A stretch of DNA of 64,000 nt. It comes from Sipunculus nudus (taxonomy: Eukaryota; Annelida; Sipuncula; Golfingiida; Sipunculidae). The number at the start of each line of letters is the position of its first letter. The stretch's first letter is position 1. The translations under genes and the position numbers were made by a program. The stretch spans positions 30,915,079-30,979,078 of the forward strand of contig CM049307.1 of NCBI GenBank assembly GCA_026874595.1, given 5' to 3'. Positions 48,567 to 60,790 of the stretch are shown in pieces. The notes under the pieces were generated by a model. That model searched no databases. It had not been told where the DNA came from and saw only the letters and a program-made list of their open reading frames with translations.

Positions 48567-49215
48567 GTAGGTATTACAAGGCTGGAAAATATCAATATAA
48601 ATTCACTTCTAAATCTTAGTTTACCAAGTGGAGCCCATTTGTGTGTTCAGATATATTTTAGTGAGAGTTTATAATGAAAACACAACTTGCATAGGTATTA
48701 AGAACTCAAGCATTAATCTTGAAGGCAGCCAGTACCATAATCTGCAGATAATTGGAATGAAACATTTTATACTTCAGAAAGCAGATCTTTTTGTTTGTGA
48801 TATGACTAATATTAAAAATGTCATGCTTTTAGATTTCTAGATAGTAAATGGTATCATCTAATGAACACACAAAGCTACGAGTTTTAGTGTTTAATGCATT
48901 TATATATTAAAAATTTAATGTAATGTTTGATCTGGTTATCTCAAATTCCATCAAAACCCATAGTTTTCTGCACACATTATGCTAAAAAACCCTTCTTTCA
49001 GGTATCATGTTTGGTTACTCTATTCACAGATGAAGAGTAAATCTGTGCTTTTCTAACAAAAATAAAATAATATTAAAAATTACAAGAGAAAACTGTCCAT
49101 ATCAATATATTATAGCAGACCTAGTTGCCTAATATGTTATTAAATATTTGTGATGATATTCTTGCATGAGGAAAGATTTGAAGAGCTTAGTAACAGAATG
49201 CCCTCAGAATTAGGT
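48567..49215 (+). other. Intron 3, first part
   Basis: The intron begins GTAGGT at 48567. No exon with a phase-1 acceptor was found between here and the right edge that I can defend, so intron 3 may exceed 15 kb or the next exons may be very short. Confidence 0.5.
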
Positions 49216-49221
49216 GTACAA

Positions 49222-49510
49222 ATAAGGCGAAAAAAAAGGTGTGATTCTCAAGCACTTTTTTTCAGAAATCAGTGCGGGTGGATGATATTTTATTGTTGAA
49301 CTTTTTTGTAGGTTTTGATAAAAATGACATGATTAGGGAAAAACATGAAAATGACAGAATTTTATGGCTTAACAGGTAAAAGCACTACATAACAAAGGAT
49401 ATCTTATCGAAATTGTATTGGTTTATCTTCTTGAAAGATGAAAATCAAAATAAAAATTTTTTATGCAGGGGGTTCAAATTGACACGGGCAGTGCCTGAGA
49501 ACCATATCTT
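49222..49510 (+). mobile_element. MITE with TTCTCAGGCAC ends, copy 2
   Basis: It starts GGTGTGATTCTCAAGCAC and ends AGTGCCTGAGAACCATATC, an inverted repeat of about 18 positions with mismatches, flanked by A- and T-runs. The interior matches the copy at 23560 in the same orientation. The two copies sit in introns of the same inferred gene. No coding. Confidence 0.68.
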
Positions 49511-52500
49511 TTATTTTTTTTAGTCTAAAGTTGATTATTTACTGCAGAGGGATCGAATCTAATTTTGCTACAGTGTGGAGTAGTCTTAAAGGAAAAGGGT
49601 TGTATTGTAACTGAACTTTTCTGTCTCTCAGATATAAATTATGATAAATTTACCAACTCCATGCATTCTTTTCTTACCAAACCAAAGTTCTGTTCCTACC
49701 ATTAGAACCTGTGATACATAAAACATGGTATATTTTATTGTAACTGCAGACATGGAGAGTACCAAGTAGGCTTTTAAACTGGGTGGTGTACCCAAGCCAG
49801 CATTATAAAACCATTTCTGTAGACAGCAGGAAGCCAAAGTCTACTAAACTTTTAGTATGAGGTTGTTGTGTGAATGTTAAACACTGTGTCCTCACACCGT
49901 GCAGGCCTGATGATAAGCCTTATTCAGAAACCAAATGTGGTTAAAATGTTCAGAACTATTATATTTTATGATGTTTTCTTGCAGGTTTAGCTGCAGAATT
50001 TTATTGCCATTGTCATAAATAGCAAACCTCTGTTTCTGGTCTGTTTCCTTAAGGAAATGTGATCTTGAAGAGGAGAATGTGCTGTTTGGTTAAGGGAATG
50101 CCAATAGGAGCTTATTGTCAAAGATCAATCCTGTTAATGATATGTTATAGCTTTATCTGGTTCGAGAATCACTTAAATGATGATGACGACTTATGGATTA
50201 GAGAATCACCTTAATGCCTTAATGTTGATGATGACTTATAGATTATTTGAGCCTTGTTTGTCATTATGAGTTACACCCAGAAGCCTTCATAAGAATATTT
50301 TTGATCTGAGTCATTTGGACACCATCATCATCAAATTATAATCTGTCACATTTACTGATGAAAGACAAAATATTAAAATACAGCTTACATGATTGTTCTA
50401 TTCTTAAATTGGAAATACAACGACTGGTTAAAACAGAAATTATGGCTACTGGTTTTCTGTTTGGATCAGCTTTAACATCAGTGTGTAATATCTATTGTGA
50501 AATTCCTAGGCAAAATTACCCATTTCCTTATTGTCACATATTGGCCATCATCTTATTTTTCAGCTGCGCTGCTGCAGGGAGTTTTAGTTATTTACTGGTG
50601 CAGAGTGTCAGGAGCTCTTTGGTAATTGCCTGTTAATTATTTGCCCAGGAATCCATGCGAGCAATGGATCCTGGAGATGAAATCCTGTCTCATTGTAAAT
50701 ATGAATTTCAATGGAAAGTCCCTGTACCTCATTGGGAGACAACTCACCTCACAGCATCAGCTTCATTTATGATTAAGGATTGTGGTCCAGGCCAGCAAAG
50801 GACAGTCACCTAGCAACACATCTTCATCTTGTGTCACAGTCATTTTCTTTTTGCTGTAAAAGTCACAGATGATGGTTCATTATGTGTATTGAATTTATCA
50901 AATTATTATACTTTTTGTCACATATAAAAGTTACTTTTTAAACATTTTAACAGTTTTTCATATATTGTAAATTCTTTAATTTTAAAGGTATCTTCTGTAT
51001 GGTAATTTAGACGAGTCTATTTCTATAATAAATTGAGATTATTGATATAAATATACACATATATTGTGAGATTGAGAGAGATATTTTGCTATTTTCTGCA
51101 CAGATGACATTCATTTAATAAGGGTTTCGGCATTGATATTCATCTATCCAAAACATAATTATTGAATGAAGAGAATCAACCAAAACATATCATGTCAACA
51201 AGTGAATCTGTCATTCCTGATGTTCATTCAGGCATACCCTGACCACTGTTTGTTTTTAAAACTATCTTTTACCAGTCTGTCATCTGCAATAACATAAACA
51301 TATTACCCAAAATATACTCTGTGCCTTTATAAAAATTCACACCTTTATCTGAAAAGGTACATTTATCTCAGACAGTATGTATATTGTATAATTAATTATA
51401 ATATTAATCATATTCACTGTGTTAAGAAATAAATTCACCAACATCATTAACTTGAAGTTGCAGTATTTGAATATAAAACCACTTGATGCAGTTCCAAGAG
51501 ATTTATGACCACTGGCTGCAGTTTTAAGAGATTTATGAGGATCTATTCCACTGAGATTAAATCTGATTCACTCAACCATTTCTTTCTCAGACCATTAGGT
51601 TATTCTTTATAGCAAAAGTACACATTATCAACCAGAGTCCCTCGGTTGTATCATATTATCTTATTTTAAGTATCTCTTTTTCCAGCTTTATGCAAACACT
51701 GATTAGTCTTATGCAGAAAAAGGAAAAAGAATATTTAAAAAAATACTGGGATGGTTTTCTGATTTCTTGCTCACTTTTGACACTTTAAAAGTGAAATGAC
51801 GTCACCACCTCCTTGCTTGTGCCATGACTCATCAAGAATGCCAGTGTCACTGAATAGACTGCCTGAACATTGCTCAACTTAAGCTGTCACCGAAGTCATA
51901 GGACCAAGCAGAGGAGTAGGGCATCTCAGTGTTAATCATATGGTCCTGTCAAACTTAATGAACTGCACGTGGTGGCGAGGTTGTTGTTCAGATATTTGTA
52001 GGCAGAAAGAACCTCCACTCAGCATGGAGCTTTTTCTTTTCTTCTCCCTGTTACTTTAATGCATATTTGATGTCATTTTGCTGGCTATAAATTTTTGACG
52101 GATGTTTGATAAGGCAGCAGTAAACATTTTATTGCAGACCCACCTGTGTGTGCAGTTAGCTGTCTTGAATAAAGACAGTTTATGGTGCTTTGCCAGAGTG
52201 CTCTGTCAAACATCTTCCAAAAGGTATATAGCGATACTACCTTGGCACTTGACCATGGTATAAAAAAGATTGACTATGGTTCACCAGGTGGCATTGTAGC
52301 AGGGTGTGTTCTTGGCTTTTTACTATAAGTATTATCTCTTGTTGAAGTAAGCCTTCAGTAGAACTTGGCACTGCTTAAATGCTTCACAATTTATCAACAA
52401 GTTCTGAAGAGCAGAGGATATTAACTGCCAATATTTGGCAGATTTTTACTGCAGTTCTTTTAGCATTTGCATTTCCATACAAAGTCTGCAACACATTAGT

Positions 52501-52755
52501 CAAGGTATATGTGGCTTGGCACTGAAATACTGCTTGATTTATTGCTACTTATTGGCAGTCTGGTTGGGATGATTTACTACTAGATATAATTGCTACTCGT
52601 TTAGGCATTCTTAAGGCGCTGAACCTGTTGCCTCCTGTATACCCAACAAACAGTCATTGATTTCTACTGTGAGAATAGATTTGATTTCCCTGGAGAATAT
52701 TAGGGTAGCTCGATTGACCCACCTGGCATGCTCTCTGACCAAGTAGAGTGTGAGA
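49511..52755 (+). other. Intron 3, no exon recognised
   Basis: CpG-poor. The 50640-50840 and 51780-52020 segments are less AT-rich and non-repetitive (one contains CCTAGCAAC, an RFX-like half-site, and one ATGACTCAT, an AP-1-type site). They may be intronic regulatory DNA. The 92-codon frame at 50358 has no splice support. Confidence 0.4.
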
Positions 52756-52756
52756 G

Positions 52757-53830
52757 TGCTGCTATAGATACACAGTTACAGACTTTAAATAGTTACCCAT
52801 CTGTATGATCAGATACTTGGTGTATATCAGAGCTGCTGTAGATACAAAGTTGCTGATATTTAATAGTTACCCATCTGTCTGATCAGATACTTGGTGTATA
52901 TCAGAGCTGCTATAGATACACAGTTACAGACTTTAAATAGTTAACCATCTGTATGATCAGATACTTGGTGTATATCAGAGCTGCTATAGATACACAGTTA
53001 CAGACTTTAAATAGTTACCCATCTGTATGATCAGATACTTGGTGTATATCAGAGCTGCTATAGATACACAGTTACAGACTTTAAATAGTTACCGATCTGT
53101 ATGATCAGATACTTGGTGTATATCAGAGCTGCTATAGATACACAGTTACAGACTTTAAATAGTTACCCATCTGTATGATCAGATACTTGGTGTATATCAG
53201 AGCTGCTGTAGATACAAAGTTGCTGATATTTAATAGTTACCCATCTGTCTGATCAGATACTTGGTGTATATCAGAGCTGCTATAGATACACAGTTACAGA
53301 CTTTAAATAGTTACCCATCTTCCTGATCAGATGTTTGGTGTATATCAGAGCTGCTATAGATACAAAGTTGCTGATATTTGATATTTACCCATCTGCTTGA
53401 TAAGATACTTGGTGTATATGAGAGCTGCCATAGATACACAGTTACTGATATTTAGTATTTACCCGTCTGTCTGATCATATACTTGGTGTATATGTTAGCT
53501 GCTATAGATACAGTTACTGATATTTAATATTTACCCATCTGTTTGATAAGATACATGGTGTATATGAGAGCTGCCATAGATACACAGTTACTGATATTCA
53601 GTATTTACCCATCTGTCTGATCATATACTTTGTGTATATATTAGCTGCTATAGATACAGTTACTGATATTTAATATTTACCCATCTGTTTGATACGATAC
53701 TTGGTGTATATGAGAGCTGCTATAGATATGCAGTTACTGATAATTAATATTTACCCATCTGTCTGATCAGATACTTGGTGTATAAAAGAGCTGCTTTAGA
53801 TACACAGTAACTGATATTTCATACGAGACC
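52757..53830 (+). repeat. 74-bp minisatellite, about 15 units
   Basis: The unit runs CTGCTATAGATACACAGTTA, CAGACTTTAAATAGTTACCC, then ATCTGTATGATCAGATACTT and GGTGTATATCAGAG. Two variants alternate irregularly at the left (ACACAGTTACAGAC versus ACAAAGTTGCTGAT). At the right a two-unit block (with GATCATATACTT and GATAAGATACAT) is itself repeated, a sign of higher-order duplication. Left units are nearly identical and right units are diverged. No coding. Confidence 0.92.
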
Positions 53831-54205
53831 CATTTTTGGCTGTGCATTGCGTAGACAATGTGTAACTTGTGTGTGTACAGTGAGTGAACAGGCTGCAAAC
53901 ATGGCTTCACGCTCTACTGTGTTGCATCGATAGGCATGCAGCCCTAGCCAAGACACATTGTGGAGACAAAAATCGTGCCAGTGTCAGGGTGGCATTACTG
54001 ATATTTAATATGTAGTTATTTTTCATATTAGATATATGCTGTTTTTAAATGATGCATTATAAACACACTTACTGATATTATAATGATGACTATATTACTT
54101 TACAAGTTAATTTTTTATCCTGAGTTTCAGGTGTTGTATATGATTGGTACAACCGTTATTATAATTGACAGTGATGGCACTCAACCGCTGTCAAGCAACT
54201 TATCT

Positions 54206-54450
54206 GTGGCTACTGGGTATGCCTCAGAAATTCCTATTTTTGATCTTAAAGTGTTGGCTACTGGGTATGCCTCAAAAATGCCTATTTTTGACCTTGAAGT
54301 GTTGGCTACTGGGTATGCCTCAGAAATTCCTAGTTTTGTTCTTGAAGTGTTGGCTACTGGGTATGCCTCAGAAATTCCTAGTTTTGATCTCGAAGTATTG
54401 GCTACTGAGTATGCCTTAGAAATGCCTATTTTTGACCTTGAAGTGTTGGG
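54206..54450 (+). repeat. 48-bp minisatellite, 5 units, open in two frames
   Basis: Unit GTTGGCTACTGGGTATGCCT plus CAGAAATTCCTATTTTTGAT plus CTTGAAGT. Because 48 is a multiple of three, each unit reads as 16 codons (L-A-T-G-Y-A-S-E-I-P-I-F-D-L-E-V), and a second frame also stays open. An acceptor-like TTTCAG ends at 54130, but its frame does not fit the phase-1 end of the exon at 48566, so I treat this as a non-coding minisatellite. Confidence 0.85.
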
Positions 54451-54840
54451 AATGAAAGTATTTGTCTACTAAGGGGTTCATTTTCCATATTTTCCTTGTC
54501 TTGAGGAATTCTACATTATTTCTGCAAAGGGTCTATCACAGTGCTATCTATCAGAAATTACACCAGAAATTACAAAAGTTAACTTGACCCATGTCAACTT
54601 GCCCCTTCATAACCTGTCCCAGACAAACCTGTCCTAACACAAGAACAGGAAAAATGCCAGGTATATATAATTAGCCTTAAAAATTCACTTTTGGTTATGA
54701 TGACCAAACAGGAAAGGCATTTGACTGATGTGCTATTTTTCCCTCTGTAACAGCTGATGTTTATTCCATAATTAATTTTTTTCTGAGAGGAATACGTGAC
54801 AAAACTATGTGTTGAGCATAAAGTCATTTCCAGTCATAAT

Positions 54841-57640
54841 TACCGTATTTACTCGTGTATAGGACGACCCCGTGTATAAGACGACCCCCCCCCCATTTTA
54901 AGCCTCAAATTTGGGTACAAATTATTTTTCAGCACCATGGACCTGCCAGCTACTGAATCACTATTTGTCATGATCATGTAAAACGATGATTAAACTTGGC
55001 TATTATAACATTTCATTCTTCAAATGTTCAGTGGTATATTTCTTTTTATTAGTAAAAAAGTGAAAATAGGAAAGTTAAAAGGAAATGTATGATGGAACAG
55101 ACCAAAACAGGATTTTATTAAATATATGAATGAATGTGTATATACAATTCAAAATGATGTCATAAGAAACACAAGATAAAAATAAATTAGGCACTGAATT
55201 CGTCTGATGCATTTCTGTGGTTGCCTAACTGACAAAACAAAATGATAAAAAATTCAAAAGCTGTGATGCAATGAAAGTATTTTAAATACTATAAATATTG
55301 CAAACTGTTAACTAAATATGAATAACAATAAATTATAACTTGCGTGAAGGAATGTTTTTTTTTTTTGGTTTTCAGTCAAACTTAACATACAAAAAATATG
55401 TGTTGATACAAAATTTCAAATTGATGTAGGTAAGAGATTGCATAAATAGACAACATTAAGCAATGAATTAAGCACTATGGTTTGCAGGCTTTGGGGCTGC
55501 AGGAATCGACAATTCAACTTGAAATCATAAATGATGAATTCAACACCTGTGATGATATTAACGTACTTACAAAGCGATTAACTGAAATAATCATCATCAA
55601 AGCACTTAACTACCGGAAAATGCTTATAAACACGTCACATTTGAAAACAAAATTACATGCAAATGTTCTTTCATCATAAATGTCTAACACACTGTTAAAC
55701 TTCAGCCAAACTTCTGACAAACACTGAGTTCAAAAGCCTTCAAAGTCTGACTGATCATCGTCTGATGGACCAAACAAAGCCTCCCATTCGTCTGCCGCAA
55801 GCGGGTGATCGGCATCCCAGTCGCTGAAGTCTGTGACATCGTCGACGTCAATCTCCTTTTCATCACCAGGCTCTGCCCACAATGCATCGTCTTCTGTTCC
55901 GTCGAGCGCGTTTGCGATGCCGGTCTTGAGAAAACTGCGTTCAACCATCTCAGCAGGAATGTCATCCCAAGCGGACTTCACCCATCCTGTTACGAGTCCA
56001 AGGCCTGGTTTCTTTAGGTTTCCTCGAGCAGTTTTCTCCGCCTGACCGTCGGCCATCCACTTGAGCCAGTGCTGCCTAACGCGATCTTTGAAAGGTTTAT
56101 TCAACACTACGTCGAGGGGCTGCAACACGCTTGTCAGGCCGCCAGGAATAACGGCCTGATGAGTCCGGCATTGCTTGACAGCAGCCTTGATGGCGGGGGT
56201 CAGGTGTCCCCGGAACTGGTCCCACACGAGCAGACATCGTTTCTTCAGAAGCGCCCCGGGTCTGGTACACCAAATCTGAAACATTCAACAAAATAATTCA
56301 TAAGACATGTTTTTTTTTGTTTTTTTCTTTGTGCGACAAGGTTTTGTGTTAGTTTTTATAAATCTGTTCATCACAACACAGCTTTATTTGAATGCCGTCT
56401 ATTACTGTTACTGTATGTTTTATTACATAATGGATAAACAGCTTGTTAAAATTAGCGCCTGCATAAAATTGAATGAGATTTCAATCCTGAATATCCAGAT
56501 TTTTCAGCATCCGATACACACAAAATGTGACTGATGAGTTGTTTATTCGTTTGTTTTACCTAACATGTGTGCTACATTAATTAAGTACATTCCCTGATCT
56601 TTAACCATACTTTCTAAATGTCGCATGATTGTCAGCAAGTAATTTTAAATATATCATTATTATTGGAACCAATTTGCTTTGATAATGTTGGTGTTAGATT
56701 ATTTTTTTATTAATCTGGTCATATTCCCATTAAGCATATTATTTTTTAAAAAGTTTCACAGGTTCAAATAATGAATATATTATATATCCGGCCAATTCTT
56801 TGTTAAGTTAAAACTTTATTGCATGTTTTCCACACAAAATTCATAGCCATTTCACCACTTTTTTTTATCCAGCCAATCCCTTTGTCTGTTGTAAAGTTTA
56901 CTTGCATATACATAATTTTGTTGAATATTTAATTACCCATGAAATTAATTGTGTGATCGTTGTTCCAAAAAGCGCTTTTAAATGTGCTCCCTATTTTGAC
57001 CGTTTAATTACTGTATGAACTTATTCACGTAAAATAAAAAGTAAGTTTACCACATACCTTATCGAGCCAGAGTTTGACACCATCTTCATCCATCCAACCT
57101 TTCGGGTGGACATGGACCAAAACACCCGATGGAAATTTCTCCCCTTTCGGTATAGTTTTTCTCTTGAATATCACCATGGGTTTTAATTTTGTGCCGTCCG
57201 CCATACAAGTTAGAACCACAGTAAAATGAGTCTTTTCATGTCCTGTAGTACGGACGTACACTGTCTTTGTCCCACTGGCGTCAACTGTACGCGCTCCTGG
57301 CATATTAAAGCATAGCAGGCTTTCATCCATGTTGCCCATCTGTGAAAGCTCAAAATTGTAATCCTTCCGGAGCTTTATAACATACTGGTGAAACTGAAGC
57401 ACCTTGTCCTCCAAGTCCGCTGGGAGCTTTTGTGAAATTTTCGTGCGTGCACGTAGCGATAGAGCATGCCGCCTCATAAACCTCACACACCAACCCATAG
57501 AGGCTTTAAAACTGCTGTCCACATTGAAACAATCTTCTTTAGCAAGGGATTTCGCTCTGATCCATATATGGTAAATCAATAATTACCATGTGTAATGCAG
57601 CATTATTTAGGTAAATTTCACATCTCAAGTAAATCTTACC
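54841..57640 (-). mobile_element. pogo/Tigger-class DNA transposon, 5' end not found
   Basis: The low-coordinate end is TA then CCGTATTTACTCGTGTATAG, with GTGTATAxGACGACC repeated twice (54856-54888). This is the terminal-repeat style of Tc1/mariner-superfamily pogo relatives, with TA as target. The transposase lies on the minus strand at 55730-57579. I searched rightward to 64000 for the matching inverted end and did not see it, so the 5' end is lost or diverged. CpG is high compared with the host intron, suggesting recent arrival. The right boundary is a guess. Confidence 0.65.
55730..57579 (-). CDS. pogo/Tigger-like DDE transposase, spliced, N-terminus missing
   Basis: There are two coding blocks: 57579-57058 and 56275-55730. 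The first ends AAG followed by GTATGT and the second starts after TTTCAG; removing the 782-base intron keeps the frame and joins L-D-K to I-W-C-T-R-P. The product is about 355 residues. In order: the end of a CENP-B-type DNA-binding domain (F-K-A-S-M-G-W-C-V-R-F-M-R-R-H), then a DDE-1 endonuclease domain with Asp85 (N-M-D-E-S), Asp193 (V-W-D-Q-F-R-G-H) and Asp229 (L-Q-P-L-D), a DD35D spacing, then a very acidic tail. The full catalytic triad is present with no internal stop. The N-terminal helix-turn-helix is missing: an in-frame stop lies three codons before the frame opens. A CAG/GTAAGA donor on the minus strand at 57640 might mark a further upstream exon. Opposite in strand to the host gene. 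Confidence 0.82.
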
Positions 57641-59585
57641 TGTGGCACTGGTGATTGATTGATCCTGTGAGACTTTATATAGTTGTGGTGATAATCTTCA
57701 CAAGATCATGGAGAGGTCTGTTTACCATGCATAACAGTGCATATGCAAAATAGTGTATTCTCAGTAAGATATTTGACACTTGCATGCTGTCAAGTGACTT
57801 AATATTACTTTCCTGTTTTTCCCTCCTCTTCTGGTCTGGCCTTATTTACCTCCTTTTCTGTGAAAATTCCTACTGTTTCCTACATTTTTGTTTTGCACTG
57901 TAACATACAGTATCAAAATGTTTTGTGAAATAATCCTTGTGTTATTTATAAAGAAATGTTTACACCACAGAATCTCATAACTACAGGTACAAACTGAGAG
58001 GCCACATAAAACACACTAAAGTGTGGAATTGATAATATAACTTTTTCGATTTCATATTTGTTTAACAAGTATAAGCATGAATTTGTATGGTTTTTCTCCT
58101 ACTTTTTGACCTACATGTTCTATATTTTCAGTCCTACTTATGTCCCATTTTTACACAGTGTTGTGCTAAACAGCCTGGACTTGGAAGTTTCCACCAGGAC
58201 ATGGTGTGGTATAGATCAAACTCACAGCATTGCATGAAGAGCTATTTCTTACTTGGTGCTAGATAAGTTTTGGAGTGTGTGGGGAAGGGTTTAATATTTT
58301 TTACCTCATGTGTAGTCACAATGACAGGATGTCAGTCTACAAAATGGAAGAATTACATTGAACATGTAGAGCTAAGCTTGTGGCCAATATCAGATCGACC
58401 CAGCCACACACTAGAAAACTGTCTTGTAGTTCCTCTTCCGGAGTCCTAGATAAAACTAAGATTTCTATTATTTTGAATGTTCAGTGAAACACCAGGCAGC
58501 AGACAGTGACAAAACACCAGCTGAGATATTGGCATTTGAAAATGGCTCTGCATGCACAACATTTTCATAAAAAAATATCTAATGATGTTCTTTTGTTATT
58601 CTCCACTGTTGTATTGGTTCTCTGTCCATGGATAGAGTCAGGTTTGGAAGAAGAAAAACCAGCCATTTCTGCATTTAGATGAGGCTTTGTGTCTTTCATA
58701 AACTTCAGGACTGTTTTAGTTGACCTTTTGGGCTGAGTTTTATAAACATTAAGGAAGAGGTAGTGACAGCTCATCTTCAAGGGATTGACGGATGATACCC
58801 GTTGGTTTAGATTTGGGCAGATGGTATGAATAACAAATGCTTTATCCCACCTATTACATGACCATATGGTGGGGAGAGTGGGAAACCAACATGTCCCATC
58901 ACCTTTATATTTTTGGTTCAGTGTTTACCTTTTTACATTGAAAGAATGTTAAATACTTTTCAGGATCATTGAAAGCCATTCAACAAGAATTTATTGAAAA
59001 ATGAATTAGTCAATTATTAATTATGTTAAACCTAGAAGCAGAGTACATTCATTAACTTCCTGCTTTAAAGTTTTTTACAGTATTTATGTAACATGGCCAT
59101 GATACCATGACTCATGGAGCCTTTTAATTTGGCCTTGAAATTAGGATAGCATGCTGCCTACAGGGATTGTGAAGGCAGTGAATCGATGCTTTTATCTGAA
59201 CAACAATGGTAATCCATACTTTTCCAGATGTATGAAACGCTGCATGTACAGCTGATTTTTTATATTACTTTTTGAGTGATAAATACCTGCAAAGACACGT
59301 GAATGACCACAAGTCATTCCCCAAGTCTCATCTGCATGCTGACCACCAATGTTTCCCAACAGCAAATGATTTGTTACAGCATATCAAACTATAACAGAGG
59401 CCATGGGAGTTATTCTTGCATGAAAGAAACTGTACAAACAAACATAGAGATCTGGCAGATGCTGTCAGAAAATAATCATATGTGTTAAGTGGCAGGCTGA
59501 TCTGTTTCGAGTACCAAGGTACCTGTAAAATAGCTATAAGTAAACAGTCCTAAATGAAAGTTTAGGTCTTCCTCCTATCACATTC
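57641..59585 (+). other. Intron or intergenic, nothing recognised
   Basis: CpG-poor and AT-rich. An acceptor-like TGTTCAG at about 58487 is followed by an open stretch (V-K-H-Q-A-A-D-S-D-K-T-P-A-E) in the right phase for the exon at 48566, but no donor or plausible stop context follows. Not called as an exon. Confidence 0.4.
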
Positions 59586-59589
59586 CATA

Positions 59590-60790
59590 TTGAAAAACAA
59601 AGATTTGTCTCCTCTTTGGGATTTTCAAAATGAAAGTAAAGGTTTGTCTTCTCTTTGAGATTTTCAAAGTGTAAGTAAAGGTTTGTCTTCTCTTAGAGAT
59701 TATCAAAATGATATTAAAAGTTTGTCTTCTCTTTGAGATTTTCAAAATGAAAGTAGAGGTTTTTCTTCTCTTTGAGATTTTCAAAATGAAAATGAGGGTT
59801 TGTCTTCTCGTTGAGATTTTCAAAATGAAAGTGCAGGTTTGTCTTCTCTTTGAGATTTTCAAAATGAAAGTAAAGGTTTGTCTTCTCGTTGAGATTTTCA
59901 AAATGAAAATGAGGGTTTGTGTTCTCTTTGAGATTTTCAAAATGAAAGTGCAGGTTTGTCTTCTCTTTGGAATTTCAAAATGAAAGTGAAGGTTTGTCTT
60001 CTCTTTGAGTTTTTCAAAATGAAAGTGAAGGTTTGTCTTCTTTTTGAGATTTTCAAAATGAAAGTAAAGGTTTGTCTTCTCGTTGAGATTTTAAAAGTGT
60101 AAGTAAAGGTTTGTCTTCTCTTAGAGATTATCAAAATGAAATTAAAAGTTTGTCTTCTCTTTCAGATTTTCAAAATGAAAGTAAAGATTTGTCTCCTCTT
60201 TGAGATTTTCAAAATGAAAATTAGGGTTTGTCTTCTCTTTGAGATTTTCAAAATGAAAGTGCAGGTTTGTCTTCTCTTTGAGATTTTCAAAATGAAAGTG
60301 AAGGTTTGTCTTCTCTTTGAGATTTTCAAAATGAAAGTAAAGGTTTGTCTTCTCGTTGAGATTTTCTAAATGAAAATAAAGGTTTGTCTTCTCTTTGAGA
60401 TTTTCGAAATGAAAGTAAAGGTTTGTCTTCTCTTTGAGATTTTCGAAATGAAAGTAAAGGTTTGTCTTCTCTTTGAGATTTTCGAAATGAAAGTAAAGGT
60501 TTGTCTTCTCTTTGAAATTTTCAAAATATATAATGAAAGTAAAGGTGTGGTGTCTCTTTGAGATTTTCAAAATGAAAGAAAAGGTTTGTCTTCTCTTTGA
60601 GATTTTCAGAATGAAAGTAAAGGTTTGTCTTCTCTTTGAGATTTTCAAAATGAAAGAAAAGGTTTGTCTTCTCTTTGAGATTTTCAGAATCAAAGATAAG
60701 GTTTGTCTTCTCTTTGAAATTACCAAAATGAGAGTAAAGTTTTGTCTTCTCTTTAATATTTTCAAAATGAAAGAAAAGGTTTACAAGTCT
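59590..60790 (+). repeat. 39-bp minisatellite, about 30 units, open on both strands
   Basis: Unit GAAAGTAAAGGTTTGTCTTC plus TCTTTGAGATTTTCAAAAT. 39 is a multiple of three and the unit has no stop in several frames, so long frames result on both strands: 13-residue repeats M-K-V-K-V-C-L-L-F-E-I-F-K (plus) and F-I-L-K-I-S-K-R-R-Q-T-F-T (minus), the longest 207 codons on the minus strand. Variants (TTGTTGAG, AAATGAGGG, TTCGAAATG) occur in blocks, showing multi-unit duplications. Complementary open frames, no splice signals and smooth unit drift argue for a non-coding minisatellite. Confidence 0.88.
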
